Of a stretch of DNA of 64,000 nucleotides, positions 37,023 to 45,407 are shown piece by piece; positions within the stretch are counted from its first letter, which is position 1; every line of letters starts with the position of its first letter. Origin of the DNA: Saprospiraceae bacterium. GTDB taxonomy: Bacteria > Bacteroidota > Bacteroidia > Chitinophagales > Saprospiraceae. Made by a program: the position numbers and the translations under genes. The stretch is taken from the NCBI GenBank assembly GCA_028285545.1, contig JANQPA010000032.1, positions 40,816 through 104,815 of the forward strand, written 5' to 3'. The notes under the pieces were generated by a model, which did no database searches, was not told the origin of the DNA, and saw only the letters and a program-made list of their open reading frames with translations.

Positions 37023-37787
37023 TTATTTACTCAATTGTTGAACAACCAATTCTGCAGCTGCTGCTCCTGAATTTTGTTGTTGTCCGGTAATTAAATTACC
37101 ATCTGCAATGGCGTAGGAAGAAAATGGTGCTGCTACCTTAAAGGTGGTGCCTTCAATTTGCCTGGCCAAGTCTTCAATTCTATAAGGTTGAATTTTCATT
37201 CCTACCGCCTGATCTGCATATTCTTCTTCTGCGTCTGCGAAGCCTGTCCAGGTTTTTCCTTGAACCAGTAATTCCCCATTGGATTTTTTAGCTTCTAAAA
37301 GCAAAGTAGTAGAGTGACAGACTGCTGCACTTGGTTTTCCTTGCTCATAAAAATCTGCGAATAGCTTTTCAAGGTCCTTGTTACCTCTAAAGGTATACAT
37401 TGGTCCTTGTCCACCTACCAGAAATATGGCATCATAATCATCGGCCTTGACCTCAGTAAGTTTATTGGTGTTTTCTAAAAGTTTGTTGAACCACTCCTGC
37501 TGCATATAACCAAGAGAAATTACATCATGAGCAGAATAGCCACTTTCATCGGTAGGGTTAGAGTAGCCATCCATTTCTAGTTTGCCTCCTTCCGTAGAAA
37601 CAACCTCTACCTCATAACCAGCTTCCTGAAAAACACGCAAGGGATGAGTCATTTCTGCTGCCCAAAATCCAATTGGCCAGCCTGTTTGTTTGGATACCGC
37701 AGGGCTACTTGCTACCATTAATATTTTTCCTTTTAGTGGCATTCCATGTGCGTGAACATATGATTGAACTTCTTGTACCGTATTCAT
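37023..37787 (-). CDS. DJ-1/PfpI-family (Hsp31-like) protein
   Basis: 254 residues of the class I glutamine-amidotransferase-like superfamily. The nucleophile elbow is AVCHSTTLL, with the Cys in the position used by Hsp31-type glyoxalase/deglycase proteins; FLVGGQGPMYTF is the matching Glu/oxyanion region. An in-frame TTG-like extension to 37823 would enter the divergent promoter region, so the ATG at 37787 (MNTVQEVQ) is preferred. It is divergent from an HxlR repressor, a common arrangement for electrophile-responsive genes. Confidence 0.85.
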   Translation of the reverse strand: MNTVQEVQSYVHAHGMPLKGKILMVASSPAVSKQTGWPIGFWAAEMTHPLRVFQEAGYEVEVVSTEGGKLEMDGYSNPTDESGYSAHDVISLGYMQQEWFNKLLENTNKLTEVKADDYDAIFLVGGQGPMYTFRGNKDLEKLFADFYEQGKPSAAVCHSTTLLLEAKKSNGELLVQGKTWTGFADAEEEYADQAVGMKIQPYRIEDLARQIEGTTFKVAAPFSSYAIADGNLITGQQQNSGAAAAELVVQQLSK

Positions 37788-37872
37788 TATTCTTATTTTT
37801 TTTTTGATTAAATGTTGGGTCAAAATTAATCTTCTTACTTACCTTTGTAAATATACTGACCAAATTGGAAGG

Positions 37873-37892
37873 TACTTACTTTTTGGAAAGTA
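37873..37892. promoter_or_regulatory. Candidate HxlR operator in the divergent promoter
   Basis: TACTTACTTTTTGGAAAGTA (37873-37892) has matching ends (TACTT and AAGTA) in the 129-bp gap between the DJ-1-like gene and the HxlR gene. HxlR-family repressors such as YodB bind similar TAC/GTA-ended inverted repeats. The assignment rests on position and symmetry only. Confidence 0.4.
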
Positions 37893-37916
37893 TGTTGATT
37901 ATCAAATAATTAAGTT

Positions 37917-38279
37917 ATGCCAGATTTTATTTACGACGGAAAAGTCTATTATAATCCAGTAGAATTTGCTATGGATCGATTGGGAGGAACCTGGAAAATG
38001 CCTATTCTTTGGAGGTTGAAAGACAAGGTTTATCGTTATAGTGAAATGAAAAGAGCGATTCCACATATCTCTGATAAAATGCTAACCAGCCAGCTAAAAG
38101 AATTAAAAAAAGATGGCTTTATTCACCGGGAAGTTTACCCTGTGGTTCCTCCAAAAACGGAGTATAGTATTACAGAAAAGGGAAAGTTGGCCATCCCCAT
38201 TGTGGAGACCTTAAGAAATTTTGGTATCCAAATGATGGAAATGGATGGAATTGATATTGAACATTATAAGAATGAATAA
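37917..38279 (+). CDS. HxlR-family winged-helix regulator
   Basis: 120 residues, full length for the family. It shows the HxlR core AMDRLGGTWKMPILWRLKDKVYRYSEMKRAIPHISDKMLTSQLKELKKDGFIHREVYPVVPPKTEYSITEKGK. HxlR proteins repress genes for aldehyde or quinone detoxification and release DNA when a Cys is modified. No Cys is apparent here, so a ligand or different sensing mode is likely. It is divergent from a DJ-1/PfpI gene, its probable target. Confidence 0.92.
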   Translation: MPDFIYDGKVYYNPVEFAMDRLGGTWKMPILWRLKDKVYRYSEMKRAIPHISDKMLTSQLKELKKDGFIHREVYPVVPPKTEYSITEKGKLAIPIVETLRNFGIQMMEMDGIDIEHYKNE

Positions 38280-38284
38280 AAGTT

Positions 38285-38330
38285 TAAATCACCGTAGGAA
38301 GCGAGCACACTCGCCTCCTACGGTGATTTA
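38285..38330. terminator. Strong bidirectional terminator hairpin
   Basis: TAAATCACCGTAGGA (38285-38299) pairs perfectly with TCCTACGGTGATTTA (38316-38330); an inner GCGAG/CTCGC extends the stem around a CACA loop. It lies between the convergent HxlR and NTF2-like genes and can serve both. Confidence 0.85.
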
Positions 38331-38344
38331 TATTAATTTAGGTA

Positions 38345-38800
38345 TTAATTATTGGATATTACCCTAACTTCTTTAATTAGGTTATTTTCACCAAACTCAA
38401 TAATGTCAACAGCCTCCGTAGGTTTTTTTTCTCCTGGCATGGTAAAGGAAAAATGTATGAGTACGATATTCGTTTCTTTTGAGTTATACATGCCATGAGT
38501 TTTAAAGCTGATGCTTGCAATCAACTCCTTTGTTTGATGGAAAAAATCTTTGGCATTTTGGGGAGCCTGAGCACCATATTTTACAATACCATCTTTATGG
38601 AAATAAGTCAATACCTCTTCAATTCTTCCTTCGTGAAAGGCTTCAAAGTACTTCTTGGCAATACTAAGATGAGTTTCCTGGGTGCTAAGGCTCATAATTG
38701 ATGAATTTGGAGTGGGGAATTGATCAGTTAGATCATGAGAATTTGTTCCAATAAAAGGAGACAGAAAAATAAAGCTGCTCAATAAAATAGATACATTCAT
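38345..38800 (-). CDS. NTF2/SnoaL-like secreted protein
   Basis: 151 residues. An N-terminal signal segment (about 1-20) is followed by a SnoaL/NTF2-like cone fold (about 45-151: HLSIAKKYFEAFHEGRIEEVLTYFHKDGIVKYG, then FGENNLIKEVRVI). Members bind or turn over small molecules; catalytic residues cannot be assigned. If the start is instead the internal Met at residue 36, the protein would be cytoplasmic. It lies 67 bp downstream of an AraC regulator on the same strand. Confidence 0.7.
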   Translation of the reverse strand: MNVSILLSSFIFLSPFIGTNSHDLTDQFPTPNSSIMSLSTQETHLSIAKKYFEAFHEGRIEEVLTYFHKDGIVKYGAQAPQNAKDFFHQTKELIASISFKTHGMYNSKETNIVLIHFSFTMPGEKKPTEAVDIIEFGENNLIKEVRVISNN

Positions 38801-38867
38801 AATGATGGTTTAAGTGAGCAATAAACATACTATTAATGTAGATGGAGATTTGACGAATTTGGCTCAA

Positions 38868-39713
38868 TTATTGACGTTTACAGTTCAACCTAAATTCATG
38901 TGGGGAACTTTGAAAGCGAGCTTTGAAGATTTTCGAGAAATGAGATGGGTTATTATACCCAACCTGGAACATAATCTCCTTAATGGTGAGATTGGTGGAG
39001 CATAACAGATGGCTGGCCTTTATCAATTTTTGTTCTTTCAAATAACTCGAAGGATTGGTATGATAAATCGATTGAAATTTTCTTTTAAAGGTAGAAAGAC
39101 TGAAGTTTAGGGCTCCAGCTAACTCTTCTAAGCCCATATCCGTAAATTGATATACTTCAATTGATTTTTTAAAATCCATTTCTTCCGTATCAAAATACCA
39201 GTTAAAAATTTCCTGTTGAGATTGCAAAGACTGCCCTTTTGAAAGAAGTATCAGAATTTCCAGTAATTTGACTTCTAAAAGGCGGTCTTCAATTATGGTA
39301 GGATTATTGGCTAAAAAGAGTAAGTTATGGAAATATATTTTCATAGCCTCATCTAATTGATCTTGACTCAAGGTCTCTTTTTTCCCGGAAAGAAACATAT
39401 GAGGATATTTTTCAAACAAATGATTGACTACTTCAGCATAAAGGTGGATGGCAATAACAGTGGTCCATTGATTTTTCCGGGAATGTGTATTAAAGAACTT
39501 GGTGACATGCGTGCCACATTTGTTATATACATAAAAATCACCGTTTCTATGTTGAGTTTTGGGTGGGCTAAAGCTTTGGATATCGGCATTCATAAAGTAG
39601 GTGATACAGGCTTCATTGTCAAACTTGACACTCATCTCAAGAGGTGGTTTTACACGGATGATTTCAACAAGCTGAAATTCTTCATACTTTATGATGCCAA
39701 GGACTTCAATCAT
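38868..39713 (-). CDS. AraC-family transcriptional regulator
   Basis: 281 residues with a cupin-like sensor region and a C-terminal AraC DNA-binding pair (about 185-280): MGLEELAGALNFSLSTFKRKFQSIYHTNPSSYLKEQKLIKAS, then TIKEIMFQVGYNNPSHFSKIFKARFQSSPHEFR. Layout and several motifs match the AraC protein at 6777-7628. Both are followed by a small single-domain protein gene (SRPBCC there, NTF2-like here), which suggests a duplicated regulator-plus-target arrangement. Confidence 0.9.
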   Translation of the reverse strand: MIEVLGIIKYEEFQLVEIIRVKPPLEMSVKFDNEACITYFMNADIQSFSPPKTQHRNGDFYVYNKCGTHVTKFFNTHSRKNQWTTVIAIHLYAEVVNHLFEKYPHMFLSGKKETLSQDQLDEAMKIYFHNLLFLANNPTIIEDRLLEVKLLEILILLSKGQSLQSQQEIFNWYFDTEEMDFKKSIEVYQFTDMGLEELAGALNFSLSTFKRKFQSIYHTNPSSYLKEQKLIKASHLLCSTNLTIKEIMFQVGYNNPSHFSKIFKARFQSSPHEFRLNCKRQ

Positions 39714-39813
39714 AGGAAATAAAGACTTTTAAGGATATTTTCCTTGCCATAAGGATTATTATTCCAATAAAATGAGTCATTATTTTATTTTTAGATAGAA
39801 TATTTCTATTCGA

Positions 39814-40002
39814 CGTTGTTGCATGGATAAATAAAATTTGGACTGGTAATAGATTACTAAGCCCGAAATGAAATGTAGGGATTGGTAAGCTATTGGTTCG
39901 CAAAGGCTTACCAATCTTTCCAAGCTTAGTAATCCTATGCTTATTCTAATTTTTTATTGTTCACATAAATTTTTCCAATTAATATTCTTCTATGCAACAA
40001 CG
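39814..40002. mobile_element. Fold-back (MITE-like) element of 189 bp
   Basis: The terminal inverted repeats CGTTGTTGCAT (39814-39824) and ATGCAACAACG (39992-40002) are perfect. Two nested inner pairs are also perfect: GATTACTAAGC/GCTTAGTAATC (39852-39862, 39924-39934) and GATTGGTAAGC/GCTTACCAATC (39880-39890, 39906-39916). The two inner stems resemble each other. There is no transposase. A non-autonomous transposon is the likeliest reading; target duplications are not clear. Confidence 0.6.
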
Positions 40003-40039
40003 CCTATCTATTCTGTAAAGCTAAAAAATAATAGATGTT

Positions 40040-40684
40040 ATGGACTTGGCCATCGACCACTTTCTATTAGGCATTAGAGATTTAAAAAAGGGGACAAAAG
40101 AATTTGAAAATTTAACTGGAGTCCGCCCTGTTTTTGGTGGTATTCACCCCAATACCGGCACCCAAAACGCCTTGGCTTCCTTAGGAAAGGGAATGTATTT
40201 AGAAATAATTGCTCCGGTAGATCCTTCCAAAACTATGAGTGGGCCTTTTGAAGCATTTAATAGAATGGATCGGCTCAGTCTTTTTGCCTGGGCAATTGGC
40301 ACGCCAGATTTACAGCCTGTTCTGAAATACCTGGAAGAAAATAATATTCCTAATTCTGGAGAAAACCCAGGATCTCGAAAAACACCTGATGGGGAAATTC
40401 TACATTGGTCTACCTCATTTTTATTAGAAAAAAATGAAATCAATCTGAATCCATTTTTTATTTCCTGGGATAAAACAAGCCTTCATCCATCCATATCGAG
40501 TCCGAATGGTTGTACGTTAAAAACAGCAAAAATAGCTTTTAATGAAAAACCAGCTATCCAGAATTTACTGCAAAAATCAAACCTGAATATTCCGATAATT
40601 CAAACTGACAAGTATTCAATTAGTCAGCTGCTTCGATTAGTGTTAAATACTCCCAAAGGGGAGGTGGAATTTAATTTATTATAA
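40040..40684 (+). CDS. VOC-superfamily (glyoxalase-like) protein
   Basis: 214 residues that begin with the vicinal-oxygen-chelate opening LAIDHFLLGIRDLKKGTKEFENLTGVRPVFGGIHPNTGTQNALASLG and continue with GMYLEIIAP, matching the Glyoxalase_3-like group of putative lyases. The His in IDHFL and the Glu in YLEII are probable metal ligands. The substrate is unknown. The start codon lies 37 bp after the fold-back element, so that element could influence its promoter. Confidence 0.75.
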   Translation: MDLAIDHFLLGIRDLKKGTKEFENLTGVRPVFGGIHPNTGTQNALASLGKGMYLEIIAPVDPSKTMSGPFEAFNRMDRLSLFAWAIGTPDLQPVLKYLEENNIPNSGENPGSRKTPDGEILHWSTSFLLEKNEINLNPFFISWDKTSLHPSISSPNGCTLKTAKIAFNEKPAIQNLLQKSNLNIPIIQTDKYSISQLLRLVLNTPKGEVEFNLL

Positions 40685-40690
40685 AAACTA

Positions 40691-42094
40691 CTAATTGCCA
40701 AACATACTTTCTGTTTTTGCCGAAATGGCCTTTGCATTATCCAATAAGGCATCTAAATCTGAGCGATTCAAATATTTTCCTCGTAAAAAAACAGCCTGAA
40801 TTTTTCGAGTATTATTGATGTCCTCCAATGGATTTCCACCCAATAATACCATACTAGCCAGCTGCCCTGGCTTTACCTGACCTAATTCTTTCTCCTTGCC
40901 CATAAATAGGGCTGGATGGTAGGTGGCTGATTTCAAAGCACCAGCTATACTCATCCCTCCCTCAACCATTAATTGAAGCTCATCATGTAAGCTAAATCCA
41001 GGATAACAAAAGGGGACGGAAAAATCAGTACCTGCCAGGATTTTAACTCCAACTTTTTCCAAATCTCCTAGTAAGGATTGTTGGAAACGGAATTTTCTTC
41101 TTCTGGCATCAAAAAAGGCTGTTCCTCTTCCTCGATTTCTCGGGGTCCATATTTGAATCATAAAATTAGGCAGATAACTTAAATTTGGATTTTCAAGTAA
41201 AGTAGTGTCATCTAAATTAGCTGAAGAAAACTGGGCGCTTAGGGTTGGGCATAACCAGGTATCACTTTCAGCAAGCTTTTTTGCTAGAGAATTAAAAAGA
41301 GTACGATCGAAGGATTCTACCAAAAAATTAGCCTGTGCATCACTAAAGCGATCATTTCTGTATAATTCATCATAAGTTTTGGGGTCATTGGTACAAGCTG
41401 CTAATAATCCATAAAAGTGCTCAGCACTCTGTTGTCCTGCATCGATGGCTTCCCAAATACTAACATCAGCAGGTATATGACCTGCAAAAGGAATTCCCCT
41501 TTCATTAGATCTTTGGGCAATAGCTAAATAATTGTCCTTGGAAAGGCGACTATACACCTTCAAAAAATCTACCCCCAGACCTACCTGCCGATCTACTTCA
41601 GCTATAGCTAGTTCCTTGGTACTAATACTTGAAGAACCAGGCCAGATGGGAGGCACCCCATCAATAATGGCTCCTGCTGTATAAATATCGGGTGCCATAA
41701 TTTTGCCAGCCCTTGAAAGAGATCTAATTCTATTGATGGTATCCATCACTCCCCACATTTCTCTTAGGCCAGTAATCCCATTGGCAACTAGTAATGGGCT
41801 GGAGAATTTATAGTTCCAGTAATAATGCCCATGCATTTCCCATAAGCCAGGGATTAGATATTTACCAGTGGCATCTATGACTTTGGTGTTGCCACCTGCT
41901 TTTACTTTTTCGTGGAAAATTGAGCTGATTTTATCTTCAAGGATAGCAACCGCTTTATTATGAAGTACTCTGCCATTTTTGACATCAATTATATTGACAT
42001 TCTGAATCAAGATATCTGGATTTATTTTCTTTGCTCTTTGTTGGCAGTTAAATAAAAAAAGTGGTAGGATTAAATAGAGTAATAGGCTTTTCAT
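40691..42094 (-). CDS. Amidohydrolase-family lipoprotein, copy 1
   Basis: 467 residues with lipobox Cys at about 17 (LFLFNC) and a metal-dependent hydrolase barrel. Metal and catalytic positions seen are the HxH motif in MHGHYYW, Lys in DFLKVYS (candidate carbamylated Lys), His in FAGHIPA, His in SAEHFYG, and Asp in LAGTDFS. This set resembles imidazolonepropionase/Xaa-Pro-dipeptidase-like members. It probably sits in the periplasm or outer membrane. The tandem paralogue at 42233 is alike over its whole length. Confidence 0.88.
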   Translation of the reverse strand: MKSLLLYLILPLFLFNCQQRAKKINPDILIQNVNIIDVKNGRVLHNKAVAILEDKISSIFHEKVKAGGNTKVIDATGKYLIPGLWEMHGHYYWNYKFSSPLLVANGITGLREMWGVMDTINRIRSLSRAGKIMAPDIYTAGAIIDGVPPIWPGSSSISTKELAIAEVDRQVGLGVDFLKVYSRLSKDNYLAIAQRSNERGIPFAGHIPADVSIWEAIDAGQQSAEHFYGLLAACTNDPKTYDELYRNDRFSDAQANFLVESFDRTLFNSLAKKLAESDTWLCPTLSAQFSSANLDDTTLLENPNLSYLPNFMIQIWTPRNRGRGTAFFDARRRKFRFQQSLLGDLEKVGVKILAGTDFSVPFCYPGFSLHDELQLMVEGGMSIAGALKSATYHPALFMGKEKELGQVKPGQLASMVLLGGNPLEDINNTRKIQAVFLRGKYLNRSDLDALLDNAKAISAKTESMFGN

Positions 42095-42109
42095 CGATGT
42101 CTGTTATTT

Positions 42110-42156
42110 AAAAAAATGCCTGGAATCATCAGGAGATCAGTTGATAATACCAGGCA
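42110..42156 (-). terminator. Intrinsic terminator or attenuator between the amidohydrolase paralogues
   Basis: Read on the minus strand, TGCCTGG/CCAGGCA (42150-42156 and 42117-42123) form a 7-bp stem followed by seven T (42116-42110). It lies 77 bp after the stop of the upstream copy and only 15 bp before the start of the next copy, so it may attenuate read-through into the second gene. Confidence 0.55.
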
Positions 42157-42232
42157 GCTAGATAAACTCTTAGTTTTTTGAGAGGTTACATCGATTTAAG
42201 CTTGAATTATGTTAAGGTTGAGGAGCATTGTT

Positions 42233-43648
42233 TTAATTACCAAAAGGATTCTTAGTATTGGCAGAAATCTTTTTCGCCTCTTCTAATAAGTTATCCAGAT
42301 CTGTTCTGTCCATATAAGAACCTCGAAGTACCACACCATTAATTCCTCTGGTGTTTTTAATGTCTTCTAAAGGGTTAGCATCTAAAAGCACCAGGCTAGC
42401 CAATTGACCAACTGCAACCTGACCAAATTCCCCTTCTTTTTCCATAAATAATGCTGGATTGTAAGTTGCTGTTCTGAGGGCTCCGGCATTACTCATTCCG
42501 CCATCTACCATCAATTGTAATTCATCATGTAAGCTAAAGCCAGGATAGCAGTATGGGTTAGGGTAATCCGTACCGGCAATGATTTTGACACCTGCCTTTT
42601 CCATAGAGCCCATTAAAGATAAGTGAAGGTTAAACTTTTTTCGGCTGGCATCATAATAGTCTTTGCCTCTATTTTGAAAGCGAAAATCATTTCTAGGATC
42701 CCAATTTTGAGCCATAAAAGCAGGTAGATACTCTAATCGTGGGTCAGTAAATAAGGTAGTGTCATCCAAATTGGAAATGGACTGAAGCACGGTTAAAGTT
42801 GGGCATAACCAGGTATTACTCTGTGCCAGAGCAGTCACGACAGAGTCGAAAAGTGGACGGCTAAAAGTTTCAGATAGAAAAATTGCTTGTTTGGGACCAA
42901 ATCGATCAGCCCGGGTAAATTCAGCATAGGTTTCTGGGTCCGAAGTGCAAGCCTCTAATAATCCATATAAATGTTCAGCGCTATGTTGACCAGCCTCCAT
43001 GGCTTCCCAAATGGTAATGGATGGTGGAATGTGCCCGGCAAAAGGCACTCCCTTTTCCTCACTTCTTTCAGCAATGGCCATATAGTTTTCCTTGGTCAAA
43101 AGGCTGTACACTTTTAAAAAGTCAACACCTTGAGCAATTTGTTTGTCTACTTCGGCAATGGCTTCCTCCTTGGTGCCTACCCCAGATGAGCCAGGCCAAA
43201 TAGCAGGAATCCCGTCAATAATGGAACCAGCAGAATATACATCAGGAGCAAGTAGGGATCCTGCATCCGTTTGGGATCTAATATCTTTAATAACATTCAT
43301 GATGCCCCACATTTCTCTAACCCCGGTTATTCCATGTGCCAGTAATAAAGGACTTGCATAGGTATAATTCCAGTTGTAATGAGTGTGCATATCCCATAGC
43401 CCAGGGATTAGATATTTACCAGTCCCGTCAACTACCTGAGTAGAGTCTCCTGCTTCTACTTCATTTTCGTAAATGGCAATAATCTGATCATCTTCTATTA
43501 CAACATGACGATTGGCCTGCAAAGATCCATTCTTAACATCTACTATACTTACATTTTGGATAAGTAAAGAAGTATCAATTTTTTCTTTAGCCTGCTGACA
43601 ATTTTGCAAAAGAAGGAATACAAGCAATAGGAGAAATGGGCTTTTCAT
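42233..43648 (-). CDS. Amidohydrolase-family lipoprotein, copy 2
   Basis: 471 residues, a tandem paralogue of the downstream gene. Lipobox Cys is at about 17 (LLLQNC). Active-site positions are MHTHYNW, DFLKVYS, FAGHIPP, SAEHLYG and IAGTDYP, a complete set of expected ligands. The two copies share the unusual signatures ITGVREMWG/ITGLREMWG and LCPTL, so they stem from a recent local duplication. Substrate unknown; amide or ester hydrolysis in the envelope is the general expectation. Confidence 0.88.
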   Translation of the reverse strand: MKSPFLLLLVFLLLQNCQQAKEKIDTSLLIQNVSIVDVKNGSLQANRHVVIEDDQIIAIYENEVEAGDSTQVVDGTGKYLIPGLWDMHTHYNWNYTYASPLLLAHGITGVREMWGIMNVIKDIRSQTDAGSLLAPDVYSAGSIIDGIPAIWPGSSGVGTKEEAIAEVDKQIAQGVDFLKVYSLLTKENYMAIAERSEEKGVPFAGHIPPSITIWEAMEAGQHSAEHLYGLLEACTSDPETYAEFTRADRFGPKQAIFLSETFSRPLFDSVVTALAQSNTWLCPTLTVLQSISNLDDTTLFTDPRLEYLPAFMAQNWDPRNDFRFQNRGKDYYDASRKKFNLHLSLMGSMEKAGVKIIAGTDYPNPYCYPGFSLHDELQLMVDGGMSNAGALRTATYNPALFMEKEGEFGQVAVGQLASLVLLDANPLEDIKNTRGINGVVLRGSYMDRTDLDNLLEEAKKISANTKNPFGN

Positions 43649-43743
43649 AATTTTATTTTTTTAAAAAACTTTAATTAAGATAGGCAAAAAAGGATATTTT
43701 TATTCTGATCAGACACCTAATGAAATAATTTAAACCTATAGGA

Positions 43744-45096
43744 TTGGAAGAAAAAACTCAAAAATACCCATTGGCAGAGGCCATTCCACAGGAAGAACTG
43801 GATAGGGAAGTGGCTCAGCTGGAGTCACTTAAACAAAAGTCATTTTTCCCAAAAGTATTGGGCTATTTGAAGTTAGGAGGGCCCGGGTTTATGGGAGCTG
43901 CCCTAACTCTTGGGGCAGGCACACTTACCGCCTCTATGCTGTCAGGAGCCAAGTTTGGATACAAAACACTTTGGATTTATTGGGTAGCTATGGGCTCGGC
44001 TTTGTTTATGATGGCAGCCATGGCTCGATTTACTACCCAAGGCAAAGAGCCTATTATACGATCCCAAAATAAATATCATGGCTGGTTGGTAGGTTCTTTT
44101 ATGACTGCTCTTGTTGGAACTGCTTTTGTGGCCGTCATTTTTAATACGGGACAATATAGTCTGGGCACGAATATCATTGAGTCCTTTACCCCACTGCTGG
44201 GTTTTGAATTTCCAAGATCATACAACTGGATTTTATATATGGGAATTACCGTTTGGCTCATTTTAAATTATGGGCGAGGTAAAAGAGGGACACGCTTGGT
44301 CGAAACCTTTATGAAGTTTTGTATTGGCTTAATGATTCTTTGTTTTGGGGCTACCTTGTTGGTGGTAGGAATAGATTGGAGCGCTTTTACAAAGGGGGTA
44401 TTTGTACCGTGGTTACCCACCGGAAGAGAAGGAGTAGATTTGTTTATTGCTTCCACGGCTGCAGCAGTCGGAGTGATGGATTGGATCTTTTTCCATTATT
44501 CTGGTTTGGCTCGAGGCTGGGGGAAAAAGCATGAAGGCCTGGCCCGATCAGATTTTTTTATGGGTTTATTTTTACCTTTTGTTCTCATTAATTTCTTGGT
44601 GGTTATTGTATTTGCTCAAACTCTTTTTGGATCTGCATCATTACCTGAAAGCGCCCAGGAACTATCAGCAGCATTACAACCATTATTAGGAAGCAAATGG
44701 TCTCAGATTCTTTTTTACCTTGGTTTTTTGGCCGTTCCAATTTCAACAACAGTAGGAATGAGTATTGCCTGTGGATTGGCAATCCATGAAGCATTTGGTT
44801 GGAAGGCAGATACCTCTTCCTGGCGCTGGAAAATTTCTGTTTTATTGCCGCAAATCGGATTCTTGGGAGTTTGGTATCCTAATCCTGTATGGTTGGTCAT
44901 TATCATCGCCGCTTTTTTATCTCTGACCAATAACATTGTAGGCTGGTCAATGTATCTTTTGCTAAATGATAAGAGAGTTTTAGGAGAAAAAAGATCGAGG
45001 TCTTACTGGTGGAATGTGGGGGTGTTAATTCAAATCACACTTTTGAATGGAGTGGCTATCTTATATATTTTAAACCGCCTGGGATGGTGGGTTTGA
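43744..45096 (+). CDS. Nramp-related membrane transporter lacking the canonical metal motifs
   Basis: 450 residues with about 11-12 transmembrane segments and the Nramp opening GGPGFMGAALTLGAGTLTAS (45-64). In true Nramp metal transporters this helix carries DPGN; here the position reads LGAGT. The helix-6 MPH motif is also absent (AVGVMDWIFFHYS). It therefore belongs to the Nramp-related outgroups whose substrates differ or are unknown. The start is TTG. It opens a plus-strand series with a small membrane protein and an acyl-CoA pathway. Confidence 0.8.
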   Translation: MEEKTQKYPLAEAIPQEELDREVAQLESLKQKSFFPKVLGYLKLGGPGFMGAALTLGAGTLTASMLSGAKFGYKTLWIYWVAMGSALFMMAAMARFTTQGKEPIIRSQNKYHGWLVGSFMTALVGTAFVAVIFNTGQYSLGTNIIESFTPLLGFEFPRSYNWILYMGITVWLILNYGRGKRGTRLVETFMKFCIGLMILCFGATLLVVGIDWSAFTKGVFVPWLPTGREGVDLFIASTAAAVGVMDWIFFHYSGLARGWGKKHEGLARSDFFMGLFLPFVLINFLVVIVFAQTLFGSASLPESAQELSAALQPLLGSKWSQILFYLGFLAVPISTTVGMSIACGLAIHEAFGWKADTSSWRWKISVLLPQIGFLGVWYPNPVWLVIIIAAFLSLTNNIVGWSMYLLLNDKRVLGEKRSRSYWWNVGVLIQITLLNGVAILYILNRLGWWV

Positions 45097-45104
45097 GGCG
45101 ATGT

Positions 45105-45145
45105 CAATTTCAATGACAATATCAATTGCAATGGCCATTTCAATG
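45105..45145. repeat. Hexamer-period CAATNN repeat
   Basis: Units CAATTT, CAATGA, CAATAT, CAATTG, CAATGG, CCATTT and CAATG run in register just after the transporter gene stop. Same family as 6136-6228 and 25934-25975. Confidence 0.7.
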
Positions 45146-45210
45146 TTTTTGAAGGTTTGGAAATTTGAATAATTGTAGGATAAATTTTTAATGTTTGGAA
45201 TATCTTTATT

Positions 45211-45402
45211 ATGAATATTGATAAAAAATTAGGGCCTTTGAGTTTAAGAATTTGGGGCCTGATATTGAATTTCATCGCCAATTTTGTTGCTTTATATGGC
45301 GCGGCTCAATTTTTTAAAGGAAATACGGGGCCTGGCTTGATGATATTAGGAATCATAATTACCATAGCTTGTATTTTAATCTTGGCTATCCCTCAAAAAT
45401 AA
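45211..45402 (+). CDS. Small two-TM membrane protein
   Basis: 63 residues with two hydrophobic helices (about 12-33, SLRIWGLILNFIANFVALYG, and 42-60, GLMILGIIITIACILILAIP) joined by a short polar turn. No family recognised. It is probably real because it starts with ATG, is well formed, and ends 5 bp before the thioesterase start in the same transcript. Confidence 0.6.
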   Translation: MNIDKKLGPLSLRIWGLILNFIANFVALYGAAQFFKGNTGPGLMILGIIITIACILILAIPQK

Positions 45403-45407
45403 AGATA

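Noticed and set aside
39357..39722. Plus-strand reading frame of 121 codons over the AraC gene
   Set aside because: It lies wholly opposite a well-supported AraC gene and shows no domain; a shadow frame.
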